Shown here one piece after another: positions 1 to 11,230 of a stretch of 64,000 nucleotides of DNA (the stretch's first letter is position 1; every line of letters begins with the position of its first letter). Location of the stretch: assembly GCA_033439265.1 (NCBI GenBank), contig JAVTVX010000010.1, forward strand, positions 9,486,001 to 9,550,000, in the 5' to 3' direction. Under the pieces are notes generated by a model. The model did no database searches, was not told the DNA's origin, and worked only from the letters and a program-made list of their open reading frames with translations. The stretch comes from Dillenia suffruticosa. Taxonomy: Eukaryota; Streptophyta; Magnoliopsida; Dilleniales; Dilleniaceae. Made by a program: the position numbers and the translations under genes.

Positions 1-1593
1 TCCTAATTCATGTTCTAATAAAAAGCATAGCATGTGAATTGGATCTTCAAAGTACTCCGTTTTCTTCCCCAAGAACACGAAATCTTTCTGGGTTCTCTCC
101 ATTTTCACCCCTCCTTCTCTCTCGCCTCTCTAATCCTAACACTAACAGGGTCACATTTGCCTCTCTCTCTTCCACTTATAAAATTATAGTTTCTAACTTT
201 TATTCCTGAAACTTGAGTCTTTCACATCTCTTGCAGACTCCCAAAACCTACTAGATTTTTAGTTTCTAAATTGTTTTCCTCGACATTTCTTGCAAGCGGG
301 TTTTTCTAAAACCTAGTTCTGTTTTGTGATGCCCACGTGTAAGCCCAAACAACAATGGCATACACTTGAAATGACAAAGAAAAATGAAAATCTAGTAACA
401 TATAGCGTCAATTTAATTAAAACTTTTATTTTTTACTATTTATCTATTTAAGAGTTAATAGTAATTAGGAAATGTGAATTATTGGGTATGCAATGTGTGG
501 AGATATAAGTAAAAGGAGAATGAAATTTGGATGAAATGCCTAAAAAATTATTACCCGCAAAGCATGAAATGAAATCAAGATTATGTAATGTATATAAGAA
601 TTTTAATTATTTTGGTCAAGAGTTATTCAACTTGATTCCTAAAATCTATTTAATCGTCTTGACAAAAACTATTGGTGACCTGAGCATGGTTTGATTCAGG
701 ATTTTACTGTGAGAGAGAGAGAGAGAGATTAACATCAAGCAATGCCTCTACATCTAAAATTTGAACTCACGTAGGTAATGTCAGGTTGACTAAATTCACG
801 TAACCAATTAAAACTTCCCATAATTTAAATCACCAAGATAAAATAATTTTTTAATTAAAATTGATCCCCATTTTCAAGAGAAAAAAAAAAAAAAAAGAAG
901 TTAAATGGACAGACTTGAGGTCGTGTTGATCAAGAAGCCATGTCGGCAGTGCCACCAAGGCTTTCCCTTCGCTGCTGTAAATCCTCACAAGTGCAAAACC
1001 AAGTTTACTGTCAATGAACAATCAGTGTAATGAGCTCATACATCTTTTAATTAAATTTTAAATTCGAAACCTGATAATAAAAAAAAATTATATCAAAAAA
1101 ATTATACTTCAAATAAAATCTCTAAAAATACTCAAATTAAATTAATCAGAATATGAATTCAGATATTAATAATAGAAAACAAAAAAAGAAAAACCAAATT
1201 TACTGTCCCTCAAGTCCTAAAAGCCCACAATTACACAATGTCTCCTTCCCTTATTCTACTCTCCTCATCAACCTTACTCCAACCAGTCTTAAAACCATTC
1301 ATCGCATTCTCCTTTGAATCCCACACGCTCAACTCAACGTGGCCATGTCTATATTACCAACCCGGCCCCAGCCACTTGCAAAAGATGAATTCAAAATTTC
1401 TCATCCATTATAAATCCCGGCCACCCATACTTTTTTGTAATGCCTCAAATATTTTAAAGGCTTAAACAAAAATAAGGGACCCAATCTTTGGGTGGGCTCT
1501 CAAGTTCCTCAAGTCCAGCTCACAACATTCGGGAGCGAATCATATACAGGCACACTCAAAAAGTGTCCTGATTATGATTCACTAAAAGCTACA
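1..1593. other. AT-rich intergenic DNA downstream of the PAP14-like gene
   Basis: No recognised gene. It contains a short (GA)n tract near 711-728, a poly(A) run near 880-896 and a 41-codon open frame at 905-1030 listed separately. The part next to 1,594 should include the 3' untranslated region of the minus-strand gene, but I see no clear canonical polyadenylation signal. Confidence 0.6.
905..1030 (+). CDS. Unrecognised small ORF (41 aa) with clustered Cys/His
   Basis: An ATG-to-TAA frame of 41 residues. Its middle reads CRQCHQGFPFAAVNPHKC, that is a CxxCH motif followed by H-x-C, loosely like part of a zinc-binding knuckle. I do not recognise a family. There is no obvious promoter, and the surroundings are AT-rich intergenic DNA while the ORF is less so. 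It may be a chance frame or a remnant exon. Confidence 0.15.
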   Translation: MDRLEVVLIKKPCRQCHQGFPFAAVNPHKCKTKFTVNEQSV

Positions 1594-4500
1594 TTATTTA
1601 CAGCTTTCATTAAGACAGGATCTTGTGAATAAGAGAGCTGATCCATTTACACCGCGAAGAACTAGTAATCTAGAATCCACGTAAGTACCGCACACAAGCT
1701 TTGAGACATCAAACATCTCAGGTGGCACTTGCGTCCGAATTTCTTGAACCACCTTTCCCGCAAAATCCACATTTCCAGTTGAGGGGTCGTCCAGATTCAG
1801 TGTTACCTCTATATTACTCGAGAGGAGCTTAGCTACAGGAAGACTAGATGGGAACTCCTTGAAAGGGAATGCTTTCCCCAACCTTCTTCCAGAGAGTGTC
1901 TGAAGTACAGAATCCGCGGTGCTTGGTGTTGCAGAAGGTAATCTGGTAGACTTGTCTTCCTTAAGATACAATCGCTTCCCTGATGTCAGCCTGAACGAGG
2001 AATATATGTGCAATTTCCCATTTACCCCAGCCTTATCATGGGGCCAAGTCTGGCCAAGCAGAACTGTGAAACCTATGTCAGAGTTAAAAGTAAAGGTGTT
2101 TCTTTTTGACCCTGGGCTCACTGTCAGACAAACATCACCAATGAGGACTCTAGCAGAAGGCTGACGAAGGGTCAATCCTATATGTCTTCCAGTAGAGTAG
2201 AGTAGACGCCATTTCCCTGGTAGCAACTCAAGCCAATTCTGCAGGATTGATGAATTGTAAGATATGAAAACAATGACATATCTTAAAATGTATTCATCGG
2301 AAAGACATACAGAAAGACATAAATTTTAGAAATATTGGGTCAAGGAAATGAAGAGAACTGCAGGCACAAATAATGCAATTATCACCTTTGGCCTTGGATG
2401 CGGATTCAGCATCTCCATTAATTCAATAAAGTGAGCAAGCCTACTTCTCTGAAACATAAATCGAAGAATTAACTCTTAGGACATGGAAACCGACAGGTAG
2501 GACCTGAGGCTACAGCTGATTCTAATTATCAATAGTCAATGGCTAAACATTTCTTGAATCGGCAATTTATTGAATAAGGCCTACCCTACCAGCAGTCTTG
2601 AATAGAGGCATCTTTGTCCAGTATGCGTCTGTAATCTAAGTGCCCGTTTGGTAGGAATTTTTTTCAACTTTTTTTCTACTTATAAATAGAAGTAGAAATT
2701 AATAACTTTTAAAATAAAGTTAAAAGTTGTTTGTTAATTTTACTTTTAAAAACAAACTATTTCATAACTTTTAAAATAAAGTCAAAATTAAAAGTTAAAA
2801 ATTAAAGTTAAAGAGAAATAGAGGACATGAGAATAAATGAATTTATGATATGGACATATTTGAAATTTCATATCTTTCAAGTGAGAATATAAATAGAATA
2901 AAAAGAAATATACTTCTAAAAAGCTGGCATATTTTTAAAAACAGAAGCAAAAGAGGAGCTTTTGCTTTTTTTTTTTCTTCATAAAAAAAGCTCTCTTTTT
3001 TTCAGAACTTCTAAAAATATTGTTTAGTAGAACTTATCCTTAAAAGGAGAAGAGAAGCCCAAAAAAAGCCCTGTCAAATGGGCACTAAGGGATGCAAGTT
3101 ATGAAAAGCTTAAATATTTATATCAACCAGATGGTAGAAACAATTTAAAAAAGTAAAATAATAATAATAAAAAAAAATAATTACAAAACAAAAACCAAAT
3201 TAGATGCCCACTAAATACAAATTTTTGAGCCATGAGACAATCAACAACAGGGCATACTAGTGCTAGCCAGCTGAAGACAAGACCAAAAACATTGGAAAAT
3301 AACAAGATAAAAATAAAAAGGTTAAAAGGTGATTAAACCTGTTTCCTATTATAGATGTATTCCTCTGTAATCCGTACTGCAGTTGAACCAAGACCCCATC
3401 TGATGATATCCATGGATAGTTCTACTCGCCATCTTGGTCCGCATAAAAAAGGATGTCTAAGAGCATCCAAACAACTGGAAGGAAGTTTAAACTATGGTCA
3501 CCAGGAGTAAATATCCCATCTTACACAACTTGAAGGAAAATCAAGTGGTGGGAAACCAACTATTTCCAATGCCCAACAGCTAACATTACTTGGATGACAT
3601 ATCATCATCCTGAATGTACAATGCCATACCGGGGGCAAAAAAAAAAAAGTACACGCATTAAATGAAATACTGAATTTTATAATCTAATAAGACATTTCTT
3701 TTTGTTATTTATATAAATTTCTGAAATGTAATAAGACATTTCAGTAGTTCCTCTGATATTCCTCCGCAGTATTGAGTGTACAAGACAGTTTCAGTAGTAT
3801 CAAACAATCATAAACTTAAAATTACGGACTCTTCTCATCAAATAGCAGTTATCATGAAACCATTCAAAGTAGTTATACCTTATTCTTGCTGAAGGTTTGG
3901 TCGCAAGCAATAATGATAAAAGGTTCCAACCAGCACCCCAGTTCCTATCAAGTATCTGCAAGGAGAATGAAATATATTATCATATAAGAAAAGACTGGAA
4001 GTATGCCAAATTTTTTGTTTCATTGTCCAGCCACTAACTTGAAGTCCAGCATTTCCAGATGGAGAATTCTTACACAGGACTTGCAATAAAAATTCCCGCA
4101 AGCATGACGCATCATTTCCCTGCATTCACAGATTGGAATGAGATCAAAACCATAATAATCAAAAAAATTATCAGGTAAAGCTTCATTGATTGCATAAACT
4201 TCATGTCCTAACACATTCGGTTCCTTCATCATTGCAAATGCTTAGACACCAAGCACTATTTCTCACCCTCCCACACATTCTCAAATCATCTAGATTTTGA
4301 TCCCTGCATATGCTACCCCAGCAAAACCCGCTCCCCCCCCAAAGAAAAAAAGAAAAGAAAAGAAAACTAATAATCACTTGTCCAGGATAAAATATACTCA
4401 CAACAATTTAAGATCCAAAGTTAATACCTTTGTCAGGAACGATTTGAACTCAGCAAAGATCAAGGGGTCCATAAGTTCCTTCAAGACCATTTTCGCCATC

Positions 4501-6686
4501 ATGAACCCAACACATCTTCAAAAAGAGAAAACATTATCAACCTCAGAAAATCATTTTATGTATAGAGATAAACAGAAGTTCAGATAATTAATATCCTTAC
4601 ACCTTATGTCAAATGCAATCATCATTTGTCGCCTGCCAGAGTTGCTGTCCACTGTGCTGCTATGTGAGGTGTCCTCATAGAAATCAGCAGCATTTCCTAA
4701 TATTCCTACCTGATGATGTCAACACAAGCTGTGGTCAGATGGTAGACATTATCCTCTGAAATTAAGCCAAAAAGAAACAATATTTTCGCAAGACCACATA
4801 ATTAAGAGGAAGTGTTTATAGCATCTGAATGAACACCAGCATCCATGATAGATATCATTCCTATGATTGGGAGATACGTAAGTGATTGTTAACAATATTG
4901 ATTAAAAGCTGGTTGCCAAAGCCAAATAAATTCATTGGTATTTCCCCATGCTCTCTCATCCCCTTCATTGAGGAAGAAAATCTGCCCATCCACAAACTGC
5001 CGAAATGAAAGGACAGGAACAAGCGAGAAATATAAGGGCAGATATATAAGTTAACTATCTTGAGGTTAGGAAAGTTGATACTCACTTTAATATGTCGATC
5101 CACAGGGCTTATATGCACATTCTCCAGCCTTAACTCTGTGTGTGCGAGTCCAAGGCTATGCAAGTAATTTACCTGTAGAAATCAACATAGAGAAACAGTC
5201 TCTCTATCATTGCTAATCACAGCTTGCAAAAAAATATTGTTGATCTCAAGAATAAGAACATACTGCAATCAAAAGCTCCCTCATTAAAATTCTAATAAGA
5301 CGTAGTTGCCGAGATATGGCAGGTCCTCCAACTGTGTCTTCTCCCACTCTTCTAACAGACTCCTCATCCAGTGCTAGAGTAGCTTCTAAAGTCGGAAGCC
5401 AATCAGAGAGTTGAAGCCAATGCCTTAAGGAACTACCATGATACTGCATAAACAATTAGAAGCAATGGCTTCAGTCTAGAGTAAAATATACAAAATCTCA
5501 AGGTGTTTGGGCAACTCCTTATGCCTTCTATTATCCTTTACTACCCTCTTCATATATGACATTTTGTCTGATTTCAATTACAGTATTTCTCAACTAGGAC
5601 AATACATAAAAATAGAATTTCTTCAGAAACGAGTATAAAATTATTGTTATACTAATAGTTTTAATATTGAGTGAGAAAAGCCTAGTTGAGGTTGCAATCC
5701 AAATACCCTCCTGTATAAATATATGCCTAACTCCAGCCAAAAAATTGCCTTGGTAGCAAAATTTCAGAAAATTCATTTTCCATTCTGCAGAAAGAATATA
5801 ATTAACAGAAAAGAACAAACATATAAAGAAACTAACCCCATGAACCAGAGTAAAAGAACCTTCATCCAATGTAGGCGAAGAAACATAACCGTGAACTTGC
5901 ATTGAATAAGAGTGATACATAACCCTACGTCTAGCAAGCTTCTTCAGTACCTATGATATTATCAAAATATAGGAATTAAGCTAAGAATTCATAACATTTT
6001 CAAACAAACAATAAGTGATTATAAGTTCACTGCCCCCCAACCCATTAACCTCTATAGCCCGTTTTCCTCTCCGCTTAGCATGAATGCTTGTAAGCTGTCG
6101 AAGCACAACCCTTCTATTGTACAAAGAGCTACAAAAACAAAAAATTCAAATAAATCAATGCCTTGTACTCATAGAAAACAACGCAACAGATTCATATACT
6201 ACACAAAATCTCAATCTAACCTATTCATGTCTTTCACTATAGCTTCAAACACAAGCTCATCAGCCTGCACACAAGATATTCAAAACTAATTCAATTACTC
6301 ACTAAACACAACATCCTTACAAAAACCACAATTAATTATCCTGAAACAACTTTAACTTTGCATACCCGTCCACCAATTCCGACACTGACACGATCAAAAA
6401 TCATGAAATCAGACATTTTGAATTTCGAAACAGCTCCCAATTCTTCATTTTCGGGCATTATCGAGCTCGAACTCTGTGCATTTCGTTCCAATTCCATGGA
6501 AGACACGTTATTCGCAGAAAAACATCTTAATTGACTGCATCGTTGTCTCCAAATTGAATTAGAATTAGCTGACCTCGTCAAACGAACAGAATTGTGCCTA
6601 ATAAGTCTTGTCGACGAATTGAGACCGGGAAACCCTAGCTCACCAGGTTCAAGACTCGGATTCAAACAGATTCCACACAAAGCCAT
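1594..6686 (-). CDS. PAP14: Plastid-lipid-associated protein 14-like (kinase-like plus fibrillin domain), 13 exons
   Basis: Exons, high to low coordinate: 6686-6366, 6264-6221, 6128-6050, 5950-5837, 5443-5264, 5172-5086, 4709-4603, 4515-4428, 4119-4039, 3955-3879, 3474-3339, 2448-2386, 2238-1594. All junctions are GT-AG and keep frame, giving 673 aa, close to about 670 aa recalled for Arabidopsis At5g53450 (ORG1). The Ser/Arg-rich N-terminus looks like a plastid transit peptide. Residues about 95-430 are kinase-like: a glycine-rich stretch (VGIGGRADELVF) at 102-113 and HTELRLENV at 257-265 where active kinases carry HRDLKxxN. Exon 13 (residues 460-673) is a PAP/fibrillin domain, the lipid-binding fold of plastoglobule proteins. 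The usual catalytic residues look absent, so it may be a pseudokinase scaffold on plastid lipid bodies (inference). The intron at 2449-3338 holds a MITE. Confidence 0.93.
2640..3085. mobile_element. Tourist-like (PIF/Harbinger-type) MITE, copy 1
   Basis: 446 bp in intron 11 of the PAP14-like gene. The ends are inverted repeats: GTGCCCGTTTGGTAGG on the left, and GTGCCCATTTGACAGG on the complement of the right end. TAA flanks both sides (2637-2639 and 3086-3088), as expected for the 3-bp TWA target of PIF/Harbinger elements. The interior is AT-rich and has no coding capacity. A related, more degraded copy lies near 41,700-42,147. The superfamily call rests on duplication length and TIR look only; hAT is the alternative. 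Confidence 0.6.
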
Positions 6687-6792
6687 CGCTGAATTTTAAC
6701 ACTGGAATGTCAACAAACAGCTGATCGACGTGAATTAGCTGGAGAGAGAAATAATTTAAAGTACCGAGAGACGAGAGAACTTACCACTACCA

Positions 6793-6811
6793 GAGAGAGA
6801 GAGAGAGAGAA
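6793..6811. repeat. (GA)n / (CT)n tract upstream of the PAP14-like start
   Basis: A dinucleotide tract that reads (CT)n on the coding (minus) strand, about 110 bp upstream of the ATG at 6686. It probably lies in the 5' leader or core promoter. The other three genes of the window have comparable tracts. Confidence 0.7.
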
Positions 6812-6952
6812 AAGGCGTGTGAGAGATGCGTGGGAGAAACAGGAGGAAACGTTAGACACAAGACATTCGCGTGTCGATGTCGAGCTACACCAAATATCTG
6901 CACGTTGGGTGCGGGATTCTCTGCGGCTTTCGCGCTCCTCGCGTTTGGACTT

Positions 6953-6962
6953 GCCACGTGGC
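6953..6962. promoter_or_regulatory. G-box palindrome GCCACGTGGC
   Basis: A perfect 10-bp palindrome with the CACGTG core, 267 bp upstream of the PAP14-like ATG. bHLH (PIF type) and bZIP (HY5, ABF) factors bind this core in plants. It would fit light or ABA control of a plastid lipid protein, but its use here is inference. Confidence 0.5.
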
Positions 6963-7099
6963 ATTTGTTTTTATGCACAATTTGTATCGTACCCTTCTCC
7001 CACTTATTCAGTTGCACAAGCAAACTCAGGAAACCTCCCAACCATGACAAGTGCAGTTAAGAAACGGCTCAACAAATGGCACGCGCGGCGTTAATTAGT

Positions 7100-7690
7100 T
7101 CAATTTTTTAATTAAAACTAATTTTAAAATATTTGAAATAAAAATTAATTTTATTTTTAATACTATATTTATAATTTTTCTTATTTTCTCAAATTATTTG
7201 AGAGTACAAATCAACTATTTAATCAAATATGTCATATTAATTAATAATAAAATTCACGTAAAATTGTTTATCAATTAATTTGAAATTACTATTAACTTAA
7301 ACATTTTAGCAAGAATATTATAAATCAAAAAATTTTAATCACATTTTATAATTGAAAGAAATAGCAAGATGACAAGACTTCAACCTGAAGAAGAAGAAAA
7401 TTTTCTGATCTAATTCAGCTTTAGAGTTGACCTAATACAAGATGATTAACTAAACCAAAGAGAAAACAAAACTACTACCAGCATTGACATTGCTTCTCTC
7501 ACCATGCCCAAGACAATTGTAGACCCTCATGGTGTGGCTTACTCCAACTTTAACTCTGAAGCTTCTTCAACCTTGGTTCTGCAAGTCTAACAAGAGCAAA
7601 ATCCGAGATCATGACCCATATCTCGCACGTAGGAACATCTATTAAATTCCGTCGAATATCTCACACGTAGAGAATAACATATATAATGAA
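7100..7690. other. AT-rich intergenic spacer
   Basis: Lies between the PAP14-like promoter and the solo LTR. I see no coding region or element boundary in it. Confidence 0.5.
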
Positions 7691-7872
7691 AGTTCTGTAA
7701 TATCGACATTTCGGTGTCCGTACAAACGTACTAGTTTTGAAATTATATATACACATATATATATATAATTGTAAAAAAAAAGGGGGGGGAAGTACTGTAT
7801 TTTGGTTCAAAACACAGCACCTCCCCAAATGGGATTAAGGCTTTTAGCCCTAATCTCCTCCTCTCCCGTCTC

Positions 7873-7873
<1 letters not shown>

Positions 7874-7933
<60 letters not shown>

Positions 7934-8530
7934 GGCTTCACCCGAACCCACCACCCATCGCCGCTGCTCGCTTAACCACCGCTGCTCCTTCCTCCTGCAA
8001 GCACCGACCTTCCGCGAGCTCGACAGCGCGATCCGAGTGCGCCCCTGCGCGATCCACCCAGCGCGAACACGATCCCGCCCCAGCGTAAGCACGATCGCGC
8101 CCCTGCACGATCCTCCCCACGCTAGCACAGCGTAAACACAGCGCACCTCTATTCGCCAAGGCGCCTCAGTCCCGAGCGCGAGCACAATGCGAACACAGCG
8201 TGCCTCAGCTCGCGAGCGCGTGCCTCAGTCAGCGAGCGCGAACGCAAGCTTGTCTACGAGCGCGCTCCTGCTCGCAAAAGCACCTGCACACGAACGTGCA
8301 CCAACCCGTTAGCTCGCAGCCCGAGAAGCCCACTGCGGCCCGCTAGCCTGCTAACCCACTAACCTGCGAGCCCCGCGAACCCGCTACAGCCCGTAAGCCC
8401 ACTACGGCCCGCGAAACCCACTGTGGCTAGCAAAGCCCGCCAACCTGCTGACCCGCGAGCCCGCGACAGCCCGTGAGCCCGCGACTGCCTGTGAGCTCGT
8501 GACAGCCCACAAACCTCTACGCAGGTAACT
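7874..8530. repeat. (CT)n tract and GC-rich degenerate short repeats inside the LTR
   Basis: A nearly pure (CT)n tract (7,874-7,932) is followed by GC-rich DNA made of degenerate short repeats of GCGCGANCACGATC and CCCGCGACAGCCCGTGAG type. The base composition contrasts sharply with the flanks. Open frames here come from the repeats and are not supported as genes. Confidence 0.6.
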
Positions 8531-8739
8531 GATTTAGGGTTTTGATTTTGATCTAAATGTTTATGACTTAACTAATAAATCTTGTTTTGATAGGGAGCGT
8601 TTAAGATTTTGGAGTGATCTAAGAGACATTCGGACGAAGGTCTGCACTCCGAGAAAATACTAGGTGAGAGATTTCTGACCCATTCAATCACTACAAAAAA
8701 ACACGATTTTAGCCACGGATTTTCGAAACGGAAAAAATT

Positions 8740-9215
8740 CGTCGTTATTTTGCGACGGATTTAGCGACGAAAAACTTTTTCGTCGCTAATTTGTCACAAA
8801 ATTTGCAACAAAAAGGAAGTCGTGGCTAAATTAGCGACGAACACATCATTCGTAGCAAAATTCGTCGCTAATTAGTGACGAAAAAATTTTCGTCACTAAA
8901 TTCGTCGCTAATTGAGAACAAAAAATTTTTTGTTGCAAATTTCGTCGCTAAATATGACAAAATTTTGCCACAAATTTAAAATTTGTCGCAAAATTTAATC
9001 TTTTTTAAATAGAATTTTATTTTTTTATTTTTATTTTTCTTTTATGTAATATTTAAGTTAAAAATCAATTTAGCGACGGATTTATTTTCCGTCGCTAGAT
9101 GAAAATCTCAATCCGTATATCCGATAATTTAGCGACGGATTAAAATCCGTGGCTGAATTTATTTTATTTTTATTTTATTTTAATAATTTCAGCGACGGAT
9201 TCCCAAATCCGTCGC
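8740..9215. repeat. Left subterminal repeat array of the CACTA element
   Basis: Repeated AGCGACGGATT / AATCCGTCGCT motifs and decayed variants such as TTCGTCGCTAA, in direct and inverted order. They are equivalent to the right array at 10799-11230 and probably act as transposase binding sites. Confidence 0.75.
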
Positions 9216-9554
9216 TAAATTTTATATTCTTTTAATTATAATTTTATTTTATTTTAATTTTATTTTAATTTAATTTTATTAATTTGTATTAACAAATCAT
9301 ATTATTATTTTATAATATTTTAATTTACATTTTATTTTATTATATTATATTTCATTTTTTAGAAGAATAATGTTATTTAATTCTTAAAAAAACCATATAT
9401 TTTATTTTATTTAAATTATATATATATATTAATTAATTTATTATTTTTTTTTACTTTTTTGTTTGATTTAAAATTTTTTATTATTGTATAGGTAATTTTA
9501 TTTTATTTGTATTATTTTATTCAATAATATAAAATTTTTAATTAAATATTAATA

Positions 9555-9921
9555 TGCCTGCGCGGGCGCCGGCGCATGCACGCACGGGCCCCTGCCTGCC
9601 TGGGCGCCCGTGCCCTGCGCGAGCCTGTCTCGGCGCTTGCGGGTGCCTGCCTGGGCGCCCGCGCCTGGGCGTGCCTGCCTGGGCGCCTAGGCAGGTGCAC
9701 GGGCGCCCAGGCACGCGGGCGCCCAGGTAGGCAGGCGTGGGCGCCCGTGCCCCAGCAGGAGCGTGCGCACGCCCGCGCGTGCCTGCCTGCGTGCCCGCGC
9801 CTGGGTGTGCCTGCCTGGGCGCCCAGGCAGGCGCGCGGGCGCGGGCACGCCTGCCCTGGGCGTGCCTGCAGCAAGCGCACGGGCGGCCACGCAGGCAGGC
9901 GCGGGCGCCCGCGCCTGGGTT
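9555..9921. repeat. GC-rich palindromic repeat cassette within the CACTA element
   Basis: About 370 bp of short repeats (GCCTGCCTGGGCGCCC, GCGCGGGCGCGGGCAC and variants) present on both strands, in otherwise very AT-rich sequence. Long open frames appear in several frames because the repeats lack stops; they are not supported as proteins. Confidence 0.7.
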
Positions 9922-9938
9922 CCCTTTGTTTTAATTCT

Positions 9939-10020
9939 AAAAAAACATGCAGATGGAGGGATTCGAACCTTGGACCTTCGACTTTGGATTTGAACAGATC
10001 ACCACTCCACCATCACTTGG
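9939..10020 (-). other. tRNA-like pol III promoter module in the CACTA element (minus)
   Basis: On the minus strand there is an A-box-like TGGTGGAGTGGT (10001-10012) and a perfect B-box GGTTCGAATCC (9959-9969), then a T run (complement of 9939-9945) that would terminate pol III. The sequence does not fold cleanly into a tRNA, so it looks like a tRNA-derived relic or captured SINE head, not a functional tRNA gene. Confidence 0.5.
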
Positions 10021-10584
10021 TATTAGTGTTATGTGATGATATTTTTGTTTTCGTTTTTCCACCTTTTTGTTTCCTATTCTTATTTTTTTTTCTTTTGGTT
10101 TTTTTTTTCTTTTTATTTTCATTTCTTATATATAATAAATTTATTGAAATTTGAATAAAAATATTTTGTGATTAAATATATAGATTTTTTAAATTATTAA
10201 TATATTATAATTTATTGATAATTATAATTTTATAGTTTTAAGATACATTTTTAAATTATGGATTAAAAAATAAAATAAAAATGAAAAAGAATAATAAAAT
10301 AATAAAATAGAAGAAAAAAAGAAGAAATCAAAATATAATATTAATATATTTTTTAATTAATTTATTATTTTATTTTAAATTAGTATTTTATTATTTTTTA
10401 TTTTATTAAAAATTATCATATTTATTAGTTTTAATTAAATATTATTTTAGGTTGGTGGTATAAATAAAAAAAGTTTTTATATTTATTATTTTAAATTGTT
10501 ATTATATATTATTTTATTATTATTAGAAAAATGTGAAAAAAAAGATAATAAATAATAAAAAAAAAACTTTATATCACAATAATA
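10020..10584. other. AT-rich interior of the CACTA element
   Basis: Very AT-rich low-complexity sequence between the two tRNA-like modules. No gene is seen. Confidence 0.6.
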
Positions 10585-10665
10585 TCGTTGGCTCGGTGGT
10601 TTACAGGTTGCGTGTGTGCAGGAGTTCGTGCAAGAGTTCGGAGTTCGAACCACGGTGGAGGCAGA
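10585..10665 (+). other. Second tRNA-like pol III module in the CACTA element (plus)
   Basis: An A-box-like TGGCTCGGTGGTT (10589-10601) and a B-box-like GAGTTCGAACC (10641-10651), about 40 bp apart, in the orientation opposite to the module at 9939-10020. It is also tRNA-derived in look but not a foldable complete tRNA. Confidence 0.45.
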
Positions 10666-10798
10666 AGTGCGACATTTTCCAGCAATTAAGAGTTGATGCT
10701 GCTGGCTCGGGCGGGCAGGTTGCAGGGCTGGCGGGCGGTCAGGTTGGGTTAGTGCTGGGGTGGGTGGGCACGTGGATTTGCAGGCTCATGGGCAGGAA

Positions 10799-11230
10799 TC
10801 AGCGACGGATTCGGAATCCGTCGCTAATTTAGCGACGGATTTTAGCGACGGATTCCAAATCCGTCGCTAATTCAGCGACGGATTCCAAATCCGTCGCTAA
10901 TTCAGCGACGGATTTTAGCGACGGATAATTTTTTGACGAGTTTGTATTCCGCTAAATTAGCGACGGATTTTAGCGACAAAAATTATCTGTCGCTAAATTT
11001 AGCGACGAATAATTTTTCGTCGCTAAATTTTGTGACGAATTTTAGCCACGAAAACTTATTTGTTGTTATATTTAGCGACGGATTCCAGATTTTCGTCACT
11101 AAATTTAGCGACGGATTTCTAATTTTCGTCGCTAAATTTTTGCGACGCGTTATTAGCGACGAAAAATTTTTCGTCGCTAATGTTTTTAGCGACGAATTTT
11201 TTTAAAATTTCCGTCGCTAAATTTGTGGCT
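10799..11230. repeat. Right subterminal repeat array of the CACTA element
   Basis: A dense run of AGCGACGGATT and its complement, often paired as short palindromes (AGCGACGGATTCCAAATCC followed by GTCGCT). It mirrors the left array. Confidence 0.8.

Noticed and set aside
7850-8185. 111-codon minus-strand frame
   Set aside because: Ends in a microsatellite-encoded Arg-Glu run and lies in GC-rich degenerate repeats within the solo LTR.
9939-10020. Functional tRNA gene
   Set aside because: The A and B boxes are present but I could not fit an acceptor stem, anticodon arm and T-stem to the sequence.
9576-10154. 192-codon open frame and overlapping frames in the GC-rich block
   Set aside because: Composed of repeated Ala/Arg/Gly/Pro-coding units with several competing frames on both strands; it lies within a CACTA element and has no recognisable domain.
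10799-11230. Regular repeats considered as a CRISPR array
   Set aside because: Repeats are palindromic, variable in spacing and part of CACTA subterminal arrays in a plant nuclear context.
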